The translations under genes and the position numbers were made by a program. A stretch of 56,799 nt of DNA from a virus, in the IMG/VR virus record IMGVR_UViG_3300042691_033294, positions 1-56,799 of that record; one strand, given 5' to 3'. How positions within the stretch are numbered: position 1 is the stretch's first letter; every line of letters begins with the position of its first letter. A model generated the notes under the pieces. It was not told the origin of the DNA. It ran no database searches and worked only from the letters and a program-made list of their open reading frames with translations. Below, in pieces: positions 25,624 to 33,528 of the stretch.

Positions 25624-26697
25624 TTAGAGCATTAGACTCAACAACTTTTTAGCAGAATTTTCCCATGTAAAAGTTTTACCAGTTTCTATTCCAGCTTCGT
25701 TGAGTTTTAATTTGCCCGACTGTTTTTTGTCGTGAATATCTTTTAGGTGATCTATTATCTGTAGCTTGTGTTTTTCTTCTATTTTGGCCCAATTTCCTTG
25801 ACCATGAAACCAAACATTATCTACAGCAGGCTCAAGACAATCAATATCTATTAATCTACAGTTTTCTTGATTACAAAATTCTGTATGACCAGAATAATTT
25901 GTGGCGATGACATTTTTTCCACAGGCCATTGCTTCTAGCAATTCTAGATTCCATCCTTCGGCTCTAGCTGGAAATATCCCGCAATCTATTTGCCGTAAAA
26001 TATTATACACACTTTGCTGGTTAGGCTGCCTTGGCACCAGTTTGATCTTGTCCGATAACTTTGAGTTCGCATATTTTTCTTCCCATTGCTCACCCTTAGC
26101 AAAGGGAAATGGATTTTGACACATCATCCAAAGCTCAACATCATCACTTGAGCCGAAAGCTCGCTCGAAACATTCTAGCACAACATCATGGCCTTTTCTA
26201 ACTTCCCATTTTCCACAATTAAAAAATATAGTTTTGCTTCTAGATTCAAACGATGGCTTGAAAATTTCAGGATCTATACCAAGTGGAACAACGTTAATAC
26301 CCAAATCAGAATTGATTGGGTTAGACATTAGAATACCTTTGGCCCATTCGGAGCAAACAATAAGATGGTCGCAAGAATTTAAACTACACACTTCAATTGG
26401 AGTAAATTTATCTAACTCAAATATCGGAAAACCAAAGTGTTTTCCAGTTCCAACTCTTTGAAACAATTCGTGCTGATGCCAAATTTTTACTGTTGGGGTA
26501 TTTTTATAAAAATTTTCTTGTTTTTCTTGACTAGAAACAATCCAATTTTTTAAGATGGCTTGCGTGTCTGGCATATTCCTATCAATTTCACCGATACTGA
26601 ATAAAGTAACATCGGTTAGCTTAGCAAGACTTAATAGAAGATTATAACCAGTTATTCCATAGCCGGTATTGCAAATTGGAGCATTAAGATTTATCAT
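25624..26697 (-). CDS. GT4-like glycosyltransferase
   Basis: 357 aa GT-B protein. The C-terminal nucleotide-sugar domain has FFNCGKWEVRKGHDVVLECF and EGWNLELLEAMACGKNVIAT, with the typical glutamates. It may glycosylate virion proteins or host surface sugars. Coupled to the small membrane gene upstream. Confidence 0.88.
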   Translation of the reverse strand: MINLNAPICNTGYGITGYNLLLSLAKLTDVTLFSIGEIDRNMPDTQAILKNWIVSSQEKQENFYKNTPTVKIWHQHELFQRVGTGKHFGFPIFELDKFTPIEVCSLNSCDHLIVCSEWAKGILMSNPINSDLGINVVPLGIDPEIFKPSFESRSKTIFFNCGKWEVRKGHDVVLECFERAFGSSDDVELWMMCQNPFPFAKGEQWEEKYANSKLSDKIKLVPRQPNQQSVYNILRQIDCGIFPARAEGWNLELLEAMACGKNVIATNYSGHTEFCNQENCRLIDIDCLEPAVDNVWFHGQGNWAKIEEKHKLQIIDHLKDIHDKKQSGKLKLNEAGIETGKTFTWENSAKKLLSLML

Positions 26698-26792
26698 TTA
26701 AATATTTTTTTAATTAGATGTTCTATGTATGCCACTGACAATAATAGCATATAAATCATCATCATTATCATATCAACTAGAAATTTAAGCAC
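26694..26792 (-). CDS. Tiny membrane peptide, 32 aa
   Basis: A GTG-start frame fits exactly between two genes: it begins next to the upstream stop and its TGA overlaps the next ATG. Mostly one hydrophobic helix. Could be non-coding filler. Confidence 0.4.
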   Translation of the reverse strand: MLKFLVDMIMMMIYMLLLSVAYIEHLIKKIFK

Positions 26793-26793
26793 G

Positions 26794-27987
26794 TTAATCT
26801 TGAGACTCCATCCAGGTTATATTTCCATAAGCAACTGGATTGTTTCCAATATTTGTAGCAACAATCGTCATTGTGTCGGGCGATATAGCATTTATATCTA
26901 ACCCAAGAACGAGCTTATTCAATAGATCTGGAGTTTGCACTTGGGCACTATTGCCAACACCGGCCCCAACATATCCTGTTCTGATAACAGTTCCGCCAAT
27001 TATACCGGTTGCAGAAGCGTCATACTCAACAGAAGAGCTTGGACTAACATCAGAAAAGCTAGCGCCACTCAATGTGCCATTGTAAACAACTTCATAATAA
27101 ATTGGATTAGTAGTTGCTAGTAGTTCAATACTTTTTGGCTCTATTAAAACCCTATTTTCTATAGAATTAAATGTTGTTTTTGGTCTTATAGAAAGTATTG
27201 GGCGACGATGTGATAGCGTCACGCCGGTTGTATTATTAGAAGCTGAAAAACTCAAACCTCTTTTATCATATCCTCCCTCACTAGAAACGGAACAGCACAC
27301 TTGTTTTAGCGTTGCGGAACCGGTGCCGGAATTTCTTTTGATTTCATACCTTATTGGAAGATTTGCTGTTGTCATATAAACTTTATCAAGTTTATTTGTA
27401 TGTAGAAATTCATGAACATAAATTATTTTTCCATCTACAACAAATCCAACTCTTACCCTTCCGACCCCAAGCCATTCAACATCAATAACGCCAATTTGAG
27501 CTTTTGTAATATCTATATCTCTATAATTTTCTATGTTCCAATTTTCTTGAGCCACTTCGTTATTAACGACAGATCCAGTAGTTTTAGAACGAGCCACCCA
27601 CTTCAAAGAAGTGCCAACATTTTCTAAATAAACACCATTATTTTCATCAAAATACCCAACTCTTTTTTGAACACCCGAATCTGCTGATCCAAGCACAAAT
27701 GTAAATAATATAAGTTGAGATTTTCCGGGCACATATCTAGAGTATTTTTTTGTTTGTCTAATTATTTCATCGTTAGCGTTTGTTACTGTTAGATCTATAG
27801 ATGACTCAGATGGAACATGGGTAGAAGAAGTCCCTCCAGTAATTTTTTCACTCCAAAACAAATCACCTTTTCCATATTGAAACTGGTGATCGTATAACGT
27901 AAACGAATTAGATGTTCTTAGTCTATTAAAAGCATCTACAGACGCGTTATCTCCAAATGTGGACATGTTTCTTTGGGCGTTTGTCAT
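26794..27987 (-). CDS. Virion structural protein (tail/baseplate type)
   Basis: 397 aa. The SVDAFNRLRTSNSFTLYD opening and the later QIGVIDVEWLGVGRVRVGF, VHEFLH and SSEGGYDKRG stretches match a widespread family of tailed-phage structural proteins. Exact place in the virion is not known. Confidence 0.75.
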   Translation of the reverse strand: MTNAQRNMSTFGDNASVDAFNRLRTSNSFTLYDHQFQYGKGDLFWSEKITGGTSSTHVPSESSIDLTVTNANDEIIRQTKKYSRYVPGKSQLILFTFVLGSADSGVQKRVGYFDENNGVYLENVGTSLKWVARSKTTGSVVNNEVAQENWNIENYRDIDITKAQIGVIDVEWLGVGRVRVGFVVDGKIIYVHEFLHTNKLDKVYMTTANLPIRYEIKRNSGTGSATLKQVCCSVSSEGGYDKRGLSFSASNNTTGVTLSHRRPILSIRPKTTFNSIENRVLIEPKSIELLATTNPIYYEVVYNGTLSGASFSDVSPSSSVEYDASATGIIGGTVIRTGYVGAGVGNSAQVQTPDLLNKLVLGLDINAISPDTMTIVATNIGNNPVAYGNITWMESQD

Positions 27988-28036
27988 TTTTTCTATATAC
28001 TATTCCTAATTGTATTTGTTTATTATTTAAATTCTA

Positions 28037-28879
28037 TTACCAGAATTTACAAGACCAGTACCTAGCTTTCCATCTAGGGCCAGGACTTTGGCAGTTGTGT
28101 CTGGCTCTAAATGATTTTCTTCGTTCTGGATCGCTCTTTTTGATCCTCATATTTGGATCGCCAAACCGCACAAGAACAACGCTACCCTTGTCATTTTTTA
28201 CATAAACCCCCCGTTTTTTTGGGCCGCCTGGAGTTAAGAATGGCTTTCCTAACTTAACAGTACGCCCCTGATACTTTGCCGCAAAAGCAGAAAATTCTTC
28301 GGCTGCTTCGGCTTCTGATTTACCTAGATAAAACAGACTTGTTCCGTCCTTAGAGTACGACCCCCGCTTGTCGTATGTATAAACTTCTCCGGTTTTTAAG
28401 TTTTTGTATCTATATCCAGAAAAAGATTCTTGGGCTTTTTTCCATGCTTCTGGATCGGGTCGGTCTTTATCTCCGGGTTTTGCTGGGCGATATTTTTTCC
28501 CAAGCCTTTGTCTTTTTTTTCTAATATTTTCCCAAAGACTAGCAGCAGAAACTTCTTCTTCTTCCTCGTCTTCTTCCTCGTCTTCGTCGTCTTCGCACTC
28601 AGAAGCATCGCAATAAGATTCTGGAATTACAAAGTTATATTCGTCTAATTCTTCTTCCCATCCAAGTTCATATTCTTCAAGATATTTATCGCACGAAAAC
28701 GAAAAATCTACGGCATCTAAAACCGTAGATCCTTTTGTGTTTTTCTTAGGGTCTCTATATGTTGTTAGACACATTGCGACTTTTTGATCGTTTGGACGAT
28801 CTTCGTCTGCTAGGAAGGTCATGCACCTACTCATGTAGGTTGACTCAGGCTCTTTTTTTTTAACACCGGGAAGAGGCAT
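28037..28879 (-). CDS. Phage head-associated protein with RARHNC motif
   Basis: 280 aa in three parts: an N-terminal YMSRCMTFLADEDRPNDQKV segment, a very acidic middle (about 90-112), and a C-terminal SFRARHNCQSPGPRWKARYW motif. Both end motifs recur in phage head or protease-associated proteins. No protease active site is evident here. Cys/His positions suggest metal binding. Confidence 0.65.
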   Translation of the reverse strand: MPLPGVKKKEPESTYMSRCMTFLADEDRPNDQKVAMCLTTYRDPKKNTKGSTVLDAVDFSFSCDKYLEEYELGWEEELDEYNFVIPESYCDASECEDDEDEEEDEEEEEVSAASLWENIRKKRQRLGKKYRPAKPGDKDRPDPEAWKKAQESFSGYRYKNLKTGEVYTYDKRGSYSKDGTSLFYLGKSEAEAAEEFSAFAAKYQGRTVKLGKPFLTPGGPKKRGVYVKNDKGSVVLVRFGDPNMRIKKSDPERRKSFRARHNCQSPGPRWKARYWSCKFW

Positions 28880-28961
28880 ATAAAAACTCCAAATTTAAAA
28901 ACTTACTGACTGTGTACTACTTCCTTTATACACAATCGCAAGATTTGAAGTTTTTAGCACA

Positions 28962-29429
28962 TTATTTTTTCTGATTTTGAATAATCTCTAGAAACATTTC
29001 GCCAACTTCTTTATATTTTTTAGTTGTTCCTAGATGCGTTACAAGGCGCTGAGCTTCATTCTTTTTAAAGCCAACGGCAATCAATGCTTGAATAGTGTCT
29101 CGCATTATTTGCTTGTCGGTTAGAAATACAATAGATGGTTCTACAGGTTTTGCGGCTTGATTACTTTGTTTTATGGGCTCAGAATCAAAAGCGCAAACAT
29201 GCTTCATACACCAATCTCTAGCGTATCTATCTCCAGCGGCAGCCCTTTCGATAGCTGCTCGCTTGATATCGTCTAGGCCCGGCTCTATGGAAAGCGACAC
29301 CGTTTCTTCGGATGCGGGTTGGTAAAAAAACCCAATAATCTTTACCAAGAAACTAATAAAAACCGGAAGTAACATTAGTAAAACTAAGTTAATAACAATG
29401 TCGCTATTCCAAGTACCAGTTCGTTCCAT
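28962..29429 (-). CDS. Membrane protein with UBA/RuvA-C-like tail
   Basis: The start MERTGTW follows a GGAG site. One transmembrane segment (about 15-37) and a soluble part ending in DTIQALIAVGFKKNEA, which resembles a three-helix UBA/RuvA domain III. Function unknown. Confidence 0.6.
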   Translation of the reverse strand: MERTGTWNSDIVINLVLLMLLPVFISFLVKIIGFFYQPASEETVSLSIEPGLDDIKRAAIERAAAGDRYARDWCMKHVCAFDSEPIKQSNQAAKPVEPSIVFLTDKQIMRDTIQALIAVGFKKNEAQRLVTHLGTTKKYKEVGEMFLEIIQNQKK

Positions 29430-29455
29430 TTTTTTCTCCAGCAAGTTAAGTGGTT

Positions 29456-29842
29456 TTAAGCCATTATAACTTCTGTATCGGCATTGTCAAGAGATTTTGT
29501 GAGTTTCATTTGACCGTTTTTAAATTTTGCCACAGAAAAATCTTTCACTTCCGATTCGTGCAATATTAGCATTAGATTATTTGATTTAATCTCAGCATAA
29601 ACAGTTTTTCCCATATAAGAATACTGAACTACGGTTTGTTGAGAAATATCGTTAAATGATCTAACAAAGTTTCCAGGAGAATGACTTGGATTAAACAGTC
29701 TAGTCGATCTACTTATTTCTTTATCAGAAATCTTTGCCGTTTGCCGTTGTAGTCTAGCTGTTTCTTTTTCGTATTTCTTTTGCTGAACCCGCTGTTCTCT
29801 AATTTTTTGTAGTTTTTGCTTTACTCGTTTTTGTCTTTTCAT
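29456..29842 (-). CDS. Basic hypothetical protein, 128 aa
   Basis: The start MKRQKRVKQ follows a GGAG site and a terminator; the longer frame would start inside the SSB gene. Strongly basic first 50 residues, then a beta-rich domain. Nucleic-acid binding is plausible. Confidence 0.65.
   Translation of the reverse strand: MKRQKRVKQKLQKIREQRVQQKKYEKETARLQRQTAKISDKEISRSTRLFNPSHSPGNFVRSFNDISQQTVVQYSYMGKTVYAEIKSNNLMLILHESEVKDFSVAKFKNGQMKLTKSLDNADTEVIMA
29463..29490 (-). promoter_or_regulatory. Sigma70 consensus promoter
   Basis: TTGACA-16 bp-TATAAT inside the end of the upstream gene, serving the membrane protein at 29429. Confidence 0.7.
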
Positions 29843-29853
29843 AATTTTTCTCC

Positions 29854-29884
29854 AAAAAAAAAGGGGACGCAATTGCACCCCCGT
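29854..29884 (-). terminator. Rho-independent terminator after SSB
   Basis: Minus-strand GGGG-GT-GCAATTGC-GT-CCCC hairpin followed by a long T-run. Confidence 0.75.
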
Positions 29885-29900
29885 ATTCACAAAACAGAAG

Positions 29901-30224
29901 TTACATATTGTTTGACATAACTTCACACTTAAACAAGCGATTGGCTAGTACGCAAATAGTAGATCGTTTGTTTTGATTTTTATCTGTCCACGTTCTTTCT
30001 TGAAGCCTTCCGTTGACTGAAACTTTGTCACCCTTGGATAGACTTACACCCTTGCCATACTCCACAAGATATCCGAAACACGTTACATCTATATACAAAG
30101 TTTCTTCTGTGCCATCTCTGCCTCTATGATTTACAGCTATTCTTAAAACCATAAAGTTTTTATCGCCAGATTGAAAAAACTCCGCATCTTTAGTCAGATT
30201 GCCAACCATATGAACTTCATTCAT
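29901..30224 (-). CDS. ssb: Single-stranded DNA-binding protein
   Basis: 107 aa OB fold of the bacterial SSB type: MNEVHMVGNLTKDAEF start, LRIAVNHRGRDGTEETLYID, and VSVNGRLQERTW. The acidic C-terminal tail of host SSB is missing, so interaction with host repair proteins may differ. Supports replication and RecA loading. Confidence 0.92.
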   Translation of the reverse strand: MNEVHMVGNLTKDAEFFQSGDKNFMVLRIAVNHRGRDGTEETLYIDVTCFGYLVEYGKGVSLSKGDKVSVNGRLQERTWTDKNQNKRSTICVLANRLFKCEVMSNNM

Positions 30225-30254
30225 AAAAAATCCCCTAAAACAAAAAACCCTAAA

Positions 30255-30467
30255 TTAAATAGAAAAACCCCTGCGTCGCAATGCTTTGCGTGCTAGCTTT
30301 CTAGCATTGTAAACTCCGTTGTGTCTAAGCAACGATCTTACTTGACCGCCCTTGTCTGTATACTTATAGTTATCGTAATAATTCTCACCAGAAACATGGC
30401 CCTGAGCAAAAGCCTTTAGAAGTTTCTTATCACTATTAACCGATAGCAAAGAATTCCAATTTGTCAT
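30255..30467 (-). CDS. Basic hypothetical protein, 70 aa
   Basis: Small Arg/Lys-rich protein ending KLARKALRRRGFSI. Cotranscribed with SSB; nucleic-acid binding is plausible. Confidence 0.6.
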   Translation of the reverse strand: MTNWNSLLSVNSDKKLLKAFAQGHVSGENYYDNYKYTDKGGQVRSLLRHNGVYNARKLARKALRRRGFSI

Positions 30468-30486
30468 AAATTTTCTCCAAAAAAAA

Positions 30487-30897
30487 TTACCTATCTTTAG
30501 TAGAACGAATAATCTTGTGTGGTGCCCGAATTAAGTTTGGAATTTGCTGTGATATGGTTTTTTCACCCATATATATGTAAGCAAATCCTTTGTTATTTTT
30601 TGAGCAACCGTAACACATCAAACCATTGTCATCAATTGACTTTACAATAAATTTACCGGCATGACCGGCTGGGTCTCTTTCACCGTTTCTGTTATAATAC
30701 GGGCCAGATCCAGAAATCACACGAATGCAATCGCCCTCTTTTAACTCTTTCCAGTCTTGTATTTTTACCCTTATAAACTTTCGTCTTTTAGTAGTCTTTA
30801 CCTGAAAATCGTTGCCACAATTTTTACAAAAATAAGCCCTTGGCCCGTTAGCAACTTGGCACTTTTGGCAAAACTTTCTTCCACGAATTTTATCCAT
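30487..30897 (-). CDS. Zinc-ribbon protein, 136 aa
   Basis: N-terminal FCQKCQ...YFCKNCG zinc ribbon, then a beta-rich part with an SH3-like look (LKEGDCIRVISGSGPYYNRN). Function unknown. Confidence 0.7.
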   Translation of the reverse strand: MDKIRGRKFCQKCQVANGPRAYFCKNCGNDFQVKTTKRRKFIRVKIQDWKELKEGDCIRVISGSGPYYNRNGERDPAGHAGKFIVKSIDDNGLMCYGCSKNNKGFAYIYMGEKTISQQIPNLIRAPHKIIRSTKDR

Positions 30898-30917
30898 TTA
30901 TTTTCTGCCTTACTATA

Positions 30918-31067
30918 CTATTGACATAATCTTCCAGCTAGATCTACAGCTAGATCTACAGTAAGACACTTGATATTTTGAGATTCTAAAAGCTCGACAA
31001 GATTTGAACCTATAAATCCCTCTGATCCAGTTACAATATATGCATCTTGTTTTGCGTTATGACCCAT
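30918..31067 (-). pseudogene. Truncated NAD-dependent epimerase N-terminus
   Basis: A 49-residue frame contains a Rossmann nucleotide-binding start, YIVTGSEGFIGSNLVELLES, then stops after a 12-bp tandem duplication (GTAGATCTAGCT twice). Family proteins are about 300 aa, so this is a remnant. Its ATG overlaps the HNH gene's stop. Confidence 0.6.
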
Positions 31068-31431
31068 AAATAATTCTCGTTTTTAAAGATTTAACAACTT
31101 CATGAAAATCGCCCTGGTAAGAACATCTCCCCAGGTTAAACATTCTAATCACAAGCTTAATATTTTCGTATGTATAGCCCTTAGAATTATCAACTCTTTC
31201 GACACTAATTGCAAGAGGGTGTCGCTTGATATAGTTAAATTCTGGTTTTAACTGCAATTCAGACCAGTAGCATAGCCCATTTTGTTCTTCATATTTTCTA
31301 ATCAAATCTTCTGGAGTCAGAGTGATTTCTGTAATAATCCTATTTTCGCCATTGCTTCTGAGCCAACAATTGCGGCTATTGGAAAATTTGATATTTTGAT
31401 AAATCTTTTTAGCGTCTTTCAATAGCAACAT
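31057..31431 (-). CDS. HNH-type endonuclease
   Basis: 124 aa. The NGLCYWSELQL and SVERVDNSKGYTYENIKLV segments match phage HNH nucleases where the Asp-Asn and neighbouring residues hold metal. Likely a free-standing homing-type nuclease beside a tRNA cluster. Confidence 0.75.
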   Translation of the reverse strand: MLLLKDAKKIYQNIKFSNSRNCWLRSNGENRIITEITLTPEDLIRKYEEQNGLCYWSELQLKPEFNYIKRHPLAISVERVDNSKGYTYENIKLVIRMFNLGRCSYQGDFHEVVKSLKTRIIYGS

Positions 31432-31451
31432 ATATTTCTTTCAAATTAAAG

Positions 31452-31522
31452 TGCCGATAAAAGGAATCGAACCTTAGCGCTATGGCTTATGAAACCATGC
31501 TCCCCAGCCAGGGAGTACCGGC
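31452..31522 (-). tRNA. tRNA-Met/Ile2 (CAT)
   Basis: Acceptor GCCGGTA/TATCGGC, anticodon arm ATGGT-TTCATAA-GCCAT, T-loop TTCGATT. One mismatch in the T-stem. CAT could be Met or a lysidine-modified Ile tRNA. Confidence 0.8.
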
Positions 31523-31525
31523 GTT

Positions 31526-31828
31526 TTATCGGACTTCTTCTTCGTACAAGTATCCTTCGCCATGACAATATCCACATGCCCCTTTTTCGCCAGCTTTTGC
31601 AAAGCCCCACTTGACTACCGGATCATCTGCCGTATAAGTAAAAATACCCTTTTCGCAAACACATTTTACTTTTTTAAGATTACGAACTTTAGGAACTATT
31701 AATTGCTCTGGTTCATTCTTAGAATTTTGTATTTTATTAAAGGTATTGTAAAAAGGAACTACTGTAAATCCGGCAACAAACACCACTACTGCAATGCTTA
31801 TCATAACATAATATAAATCTACTTTCAT
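31526..31828 (-). CDS. Membrane protein with DnaJ-like Cys motif, 100 aa
   Basis: A transmembrane segment (about 5-27), a linker, and a C-terminal CVCEKG...CGYCHGEGYL pair like half of a DnaJ zinc-binding CxxCxGxG module. The CxxCH in it is probably not a heme site. Function unknown. Confidence 0.65.
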   Translation of the reverse strand: MKVDLYYVMISIAVVVFVAGFTVVPFYNTFNKIQNSKNEPEQLIVPKVRNLKKVKCVCEKGIFTYTADDPVVKWGFAKAGEKGACGYCHGEGYLYEEEVR

Positions 31829-31848
31829 TTTATTTTCTCCTAATAGAG

Positions 31849-31921
31849 TGCGTTATGGGAGATTCGAACTCCCTCTGATAGTTTGGAAGACTAGCGTGCT
31901 ACCATTGAACACCAATAACGC
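31849..31921 (-). tRNA. tRNA-Gly (TCC)
   Basis: Acceptor GCGTTAT/ATAACGC, anticodon arm CTAGT-CTTCCAA-ACTAT, T-loop TTCGAAT. Confidence 0.93.
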
Positions 31922-31925
31922 ATGG

Positions 31926-31999
31926 TACTTCCAGCAGGACTCTAACCTGCGACCTATCGTTTAGAAGACGATTGCTCTATACAACTGAGCTATGGAAGC
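31926..31999 (-). tRNA. tRNA-Arg (TCT)
   Basis: Anticodon arm ATCGT-CTTCTAA-ACGAT, complete D and T stems. The T-loop TTAGAGT departs from the usual TTCRA. Confidence 0.9.
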
Positions 32000-32017
32000 A
32001 TTTGTTTTCATGTACCT

Positions 32018-32045
32018 ATTATAGTAGGCAAAAATGAAATGTCAA
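32018..32045 (-). promoter_or_regulatory. Sigma70 consensus promoter for tRNA cluster
   Basis: TTGACA-16 bp-TATAAT ending 18 bp before tRNA-Arg at 31999. Confidence 0.85.
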
Positions 32046-32224
32046 GATTTATCTATAGACTCTGCTACAGAAACAGTCATAAGTCCGAACGCTACAACAT
32101 ACAGGGCGCAAGCTGAATAAAAAGCAACCCCGGCGCCTCTAAACTCTGCTGTTGTTAGCCAACTAATCAAAAAGGGCCAAGCAACAAATGCTGCAACGAT
32201 TTGGAAAGCATTAAATAATTTCAT
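32042..32224 (-). CDS. Small membrane protein, 60 aa
   Basis: The start MKLFNAF follows an AAGGA site. Two hydrophobic segments separated by a short polar turn. Sits between tRNA genes. Confidence 0.65.
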   Translation of the reverse strand: MKLFNAFQIVAAFVAWPFLISWLTTAEFRGAGVAFYSACALYVVAFGLMTVSVAESIDKS

Positions 32225-32254
32225 AAAATAAATCCTTGTGTAAAAATGGTGTTT

Positions 32255-32327
32255 TGCCTCTGGTTGGATTTGAACCAACAAAAACCGCGAAAGCAGTCTG
32301 TTTTTCCTGGATTAAACTACAGTAGGC
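32255..32327 (-). tRNA. tRNA-Glu-like (TTC), imperfect
   Basis: D-stem GTTT/AAAC, T-stem GTTGG/CCAAC and a 7-bp acceptor with one bulged A are clear. The loop CTTTCGC gives anticodon TTC, but the anticodon stem pairs poorly in register; an alternative ACTGC/GCGGT stem has only a 4-nt loop. May be decayed; another tRNA-Glu lies at 52542. Confidence 0.6.
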
Positions 32328-32330
32328 TAG

Positions 32331-32404
32331 CAGACCGAGAGAGATTCGAACTCTCAATAACCTGAGTCAAAGTCAGGTGCTTTAACCAATTAAGCTACCG
32401 GTCT
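32331..32404 (-). tRNA. tRNA-Gln (TTG)
   Basis: Acceptor AGACCGG/TCGGTCT, anticodon arm CCTGA-CTTTGAC-TCAGG, T-stem GAGAG/CTCTC. Confidence 0.95.
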
Positions 32405-32406
32405 AG

Positions 32407-32478
32407 TAGGTCGAACAGGACTCGAACCCGTATCTGTAGTTCCGTAGACTACTGCTCTGTCCTTTGAGCTATCGACCC
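32407..32478 (-). tRNA. tRNA-Arg (ACG)
   Basis: Acceptor GGGTCGA/TCGACCT, anticodon arm GTAGT-CTACGGA-ACTAC. A34 would need deamination to inosine to read the CGN box. Confidence 0.93.
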
Positions 32479-32675
32479 TTCTTTTTTTTGTTTATAATAG
32501 AGTCTGCAACAAACTCGTCGTCTTCATGAAAATTAAATCCTTTTTCGGAAACTTTCCAATCTATCCCCTGAGTTTTAGCATTATATCTTTTTGAAACAGT
32601 CATGCAAGCTTCAATTGGATTTTTTGCTAAAACAATATACTTATTTTCTAGGAAACTGACGTAGTATTTTTGCAT
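32469..32675 (-). CDS. Hypothetical protein, 68 aa
   Basis: Starts MQKYYVSFLENKY and has a basic C-terminus that overlaps the 5' end of tRNA-Arg by 10 bp. Family of small phage proteins; unknown function. Confidence 0.6.
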   Translation of the reverse strand: MQKYYVSFLENKYIVLAKNPIEACMTVSKRYNAKTQGIDWKVSEKGFNFHEDDEFVADSIINKKKKGR

Positions 32676-33235
32676 TTTTTAATGGATCTTTTTATAGCTC
32701 TATTAACTAATGCCTTAATACACCAATCTTGATAAGTGTATTGTCTTTTATCAGCTTCTTCTTTTAACCATTCTACAATAGTGTCTAGATTTTGCAAGCA
32801 CCAATCCGTACCTTTTTCATTCATTTCTATGGCCCGTTGACGACACAAGCAGTTTGGAGTAGATGTTATTCCAATTTTTTTTAAGAAATTAGATAGAATT
32901 GTTCCGGCACCATCTGGATGATTTTCTAGCGTTTTTGGGAAAAATTGCTGTAGAAACGCCTCTGGATCACCATTCATCATAGTGTCTAACTTATGAAACG
33001 CCACTCGCCTAGTAACATCTCCATTTTTTGAGGCCGCAATATAAGCCTCGCCATTAAATAGAGTTATCGCCGTTGGAATACCCTCTATCTTTATTTGATA
33101 GATCTGCTTGTATGGAATGTCAGTAAAGCTAATCTGTAGTGTTTGAAGCACCAGTGGGTTTGGCTTTACTATGTTTCCGTCTTGATCTGTATAAGACGAT
33201 GGCTGTAATCTAATCGGATTTTTTAGTCTTAGCAT
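32648..33235 (-). CDS. Hypothetical protein with CLCRQRA motif, 195 aa
   Basis: N-terminal beta-rich half and a C-terminal helical half with NCLCRQRAIEMNEKGTDWC, a Cys pattern seen in other phage proteins. Possibly virion-associated; unknown function. Confidence 0.65.
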   Translation of the reverse strand: MLRLKNPIRLQPSSYTDQDGNIVKPNPLVLQTLQISFTDIPYKQIYQIKIEGIPTAITLFNGEAYIAASKNGDVTRRVAFHKLDTMMNGDPEAFLQQFFPKTLENHPDGAGTILSNFLKKIGITSTPNCLCRQRAIEMNEKGTDWCLQNLDTIVEWLKEEADKRQYTYQDWCIKALVNRAIKRSIKKCKNTTSVS

Positions 33236-33446
33236 TTCTTTTTAATTTTTTAAACTTTTTAAGAGTCTCATAAACCCTAACCGAGCCGACATTATTTGTA
33301 TCGACCATCTGTTTTAATTCTTTTAGAGGAATTTTTGACAGTTTTACCAATTCATTATGTACAAAAATAAGCGTTTCTGCTTCGGCTGGTATCATTTCTA
33401 CACCCGCTTCTGCCATAAGATTTCTAACAATTTGAGCTTCTGTCAT
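33210..33446 (-). CDS. Hypothetical protein, 78 aa
   Basis: The start MTEAQIV follows an AAGGAG site. Helical, with a very basic tail. Unknown function. Confidence 0.65.
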   Translation of the reverse strand: MTEAQIVRNLMAEAGVEMIPAEAETLIFVHNELVKLSKIPLKELKQMVDTNNVGSVRVYETLKKFKKLKRNAKTKKSD

Positions 33447-33447
33447 T

Positions 33448-33528
33448 TTAACTCCTTGCAACGTATTCACTAACTAAATAAGCGCCAATAATCAATGCGC
33501 ACAATAAAATTTTCTTGTATTTATTCAT
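33448..33528 (-). CDS. Tiny membrane peptide, 26 aa
   Basis: ATG overlaps the UvsE stop (ATGAATAA). Sequence begins MNKYKKILLCALIIGAY: a basic start and one hydrophobic helix. Its end carries the ribosome-binding site of the next gene. Confidence 0.5.
   Translation of the reverse strand: MNKYKKILLCALIIGAYLVSEYVARS

Noticed and set aside
28404-28648. Plus-strand frames rich in Ser or Phe
   Set aside because: Mirror images of the acidic Glu/Asp stretch in the minus-strand head-associated protein.
31526-31828. Cytochrome c assignment from CGYCH
   Set aside because: The surrounding CxxCxGxG pattern fits a DnaJ-like zinc module better and no other heme features exist.
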